Shown one piece after another: positions 63,984 to 64,000 of a stretch of 64,000 bases of DNA. The notes under the pieces were generated by a model, which was not told the DNA's origin, searched no databases, and saw only the letters and a list, made by a program, of their open reading frames with translations. Within the stretch, counting starts at the first letter, position 1; the number at the start of each line of letters is the position of its first letter. Source of the stretch: Mycobacterium dioxanotrophicus (lineage in GTDB: Bacteria; Actinomycetota; Actinomycetes; Mycobacteriales; Mycobacteriaceae); assembly GCF_002157835.1 (NCBI RefSeq), contig NZ_CP020809.1, forward strand, positions 1,984,001 to 2,048,000. The letters are read 5' to 3'. The position numbers and the translations under genes were made by a program.

Positions 63984-64000
63984 CCCGGCCCGCCGGGGAA
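63980..64000 (+). CDS. prmC: start of prmC (release-factor glutamine methyltransferase), truncated by the window
   Basis: An ATG at 63980 overlaps the prfA stop (ATGA) and opens a frame MTRPAGE to the end of the window. In bacteria the gene after prfA is commonly prmC/hemK, which methylates the GGQ glutamine of release factors. Only seven codons are visible, so the call rests on overlap and gene order. Confidence 0.5.

Overview
The window is a GC-rich actinobacterial chromosome segment, almost certainly from a rapidly growing Mycobacterium/Mycolicibacterium close to M. smegmatis. The evidence is the order argS-lysA-hom-thrC-thrB-rho-(tetR/fadD)-rpmE-prfA-prmC, the mycobacterial insertion in the Rho N-terminus, the fused CysNC next to CysD, GTG starts and ATGA overlaps. 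Identifications come from reading the sequence, not from database searches.

Layout. 1-4 kb holds metabolic singletons (GMC oxidoreductase tail, DUF2231 protein, DszC-like flavoprotein, alpha/beta hydrolase). 4-9.5 kb is a complete peptide-type ABC importer on the minus strand. 9.7-18 kb has two small secreted proteins, an OmpR-type two-component system and a surface-glycosylation operon of two YkcB-like GT39 enzymes around a GT2-GtrA fusion. 18-26 kb is the sulfate-assimilation locus (cysD, cysNC, cysQ, Rrf2 regulator). It carries a remnant of the carbonic anhydrase gene that precedes cysD in M. tuberculosis, a probable leaderless upstream ORF before cysD, and an in-frame 30-bp tandem repeat between cysD and cysNC. 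26-33 kb holds small enzymes, a NarL-type two-component system with a DUF4097 protein, a TehA/SLAC1-type channel and an LLM oxidoreductase.

The most striking locus is 33.8-35.6 kb: three tightly packed minus-strand genes for a small cytosolic protein with a PPPPPPDP tract, a GT60-type (Skp1 Gnt1-like) GlcNAc-transferase and a prolyl-4-hydroxylase-like 2OG-Fe(II) dioxygenase. A 16-bp perfect palindrome lies just upstream. This has the shape of a self-contained hydroxyproline O-GlcNAc modification system in a bacterium, with the substrate encoded first. An MFS transporter follows on the same strand.

35.6-39.6 kb holds an LLM/SnoaL pair divergent from a PadR regulator with two operator-like palindromes, a CadD-type transporter and small secreted proteins. 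39.6-51.2 kb is an accessory island ending at tRNA-Arg(CCG). It contains a lectin-like pseudogene, a membrane protein and a lipoprotein, and nested transposons: an IS1380 relic interrupted by an IS256 element and, a few bases further on, by an IS21 element. It also holds phage relics (HK97 capsid tail, HNH nuclease) and a cargo of a PD-(D/E)XK-like protein, a PIN-GNAT-PUA fusion and an ASCH protein. Most transposase genes there carry one-base deletions in G runs.

51.4-64 kb is core: the arginyl-tRNA synthetase/lysine/threonine operon with stop-start overlaps, rho with a long leader, a TetR/acyl-CoA ligase pair with a palindromic operator, ribosomal protein L31, release factor 1 and the first codons of prmC.
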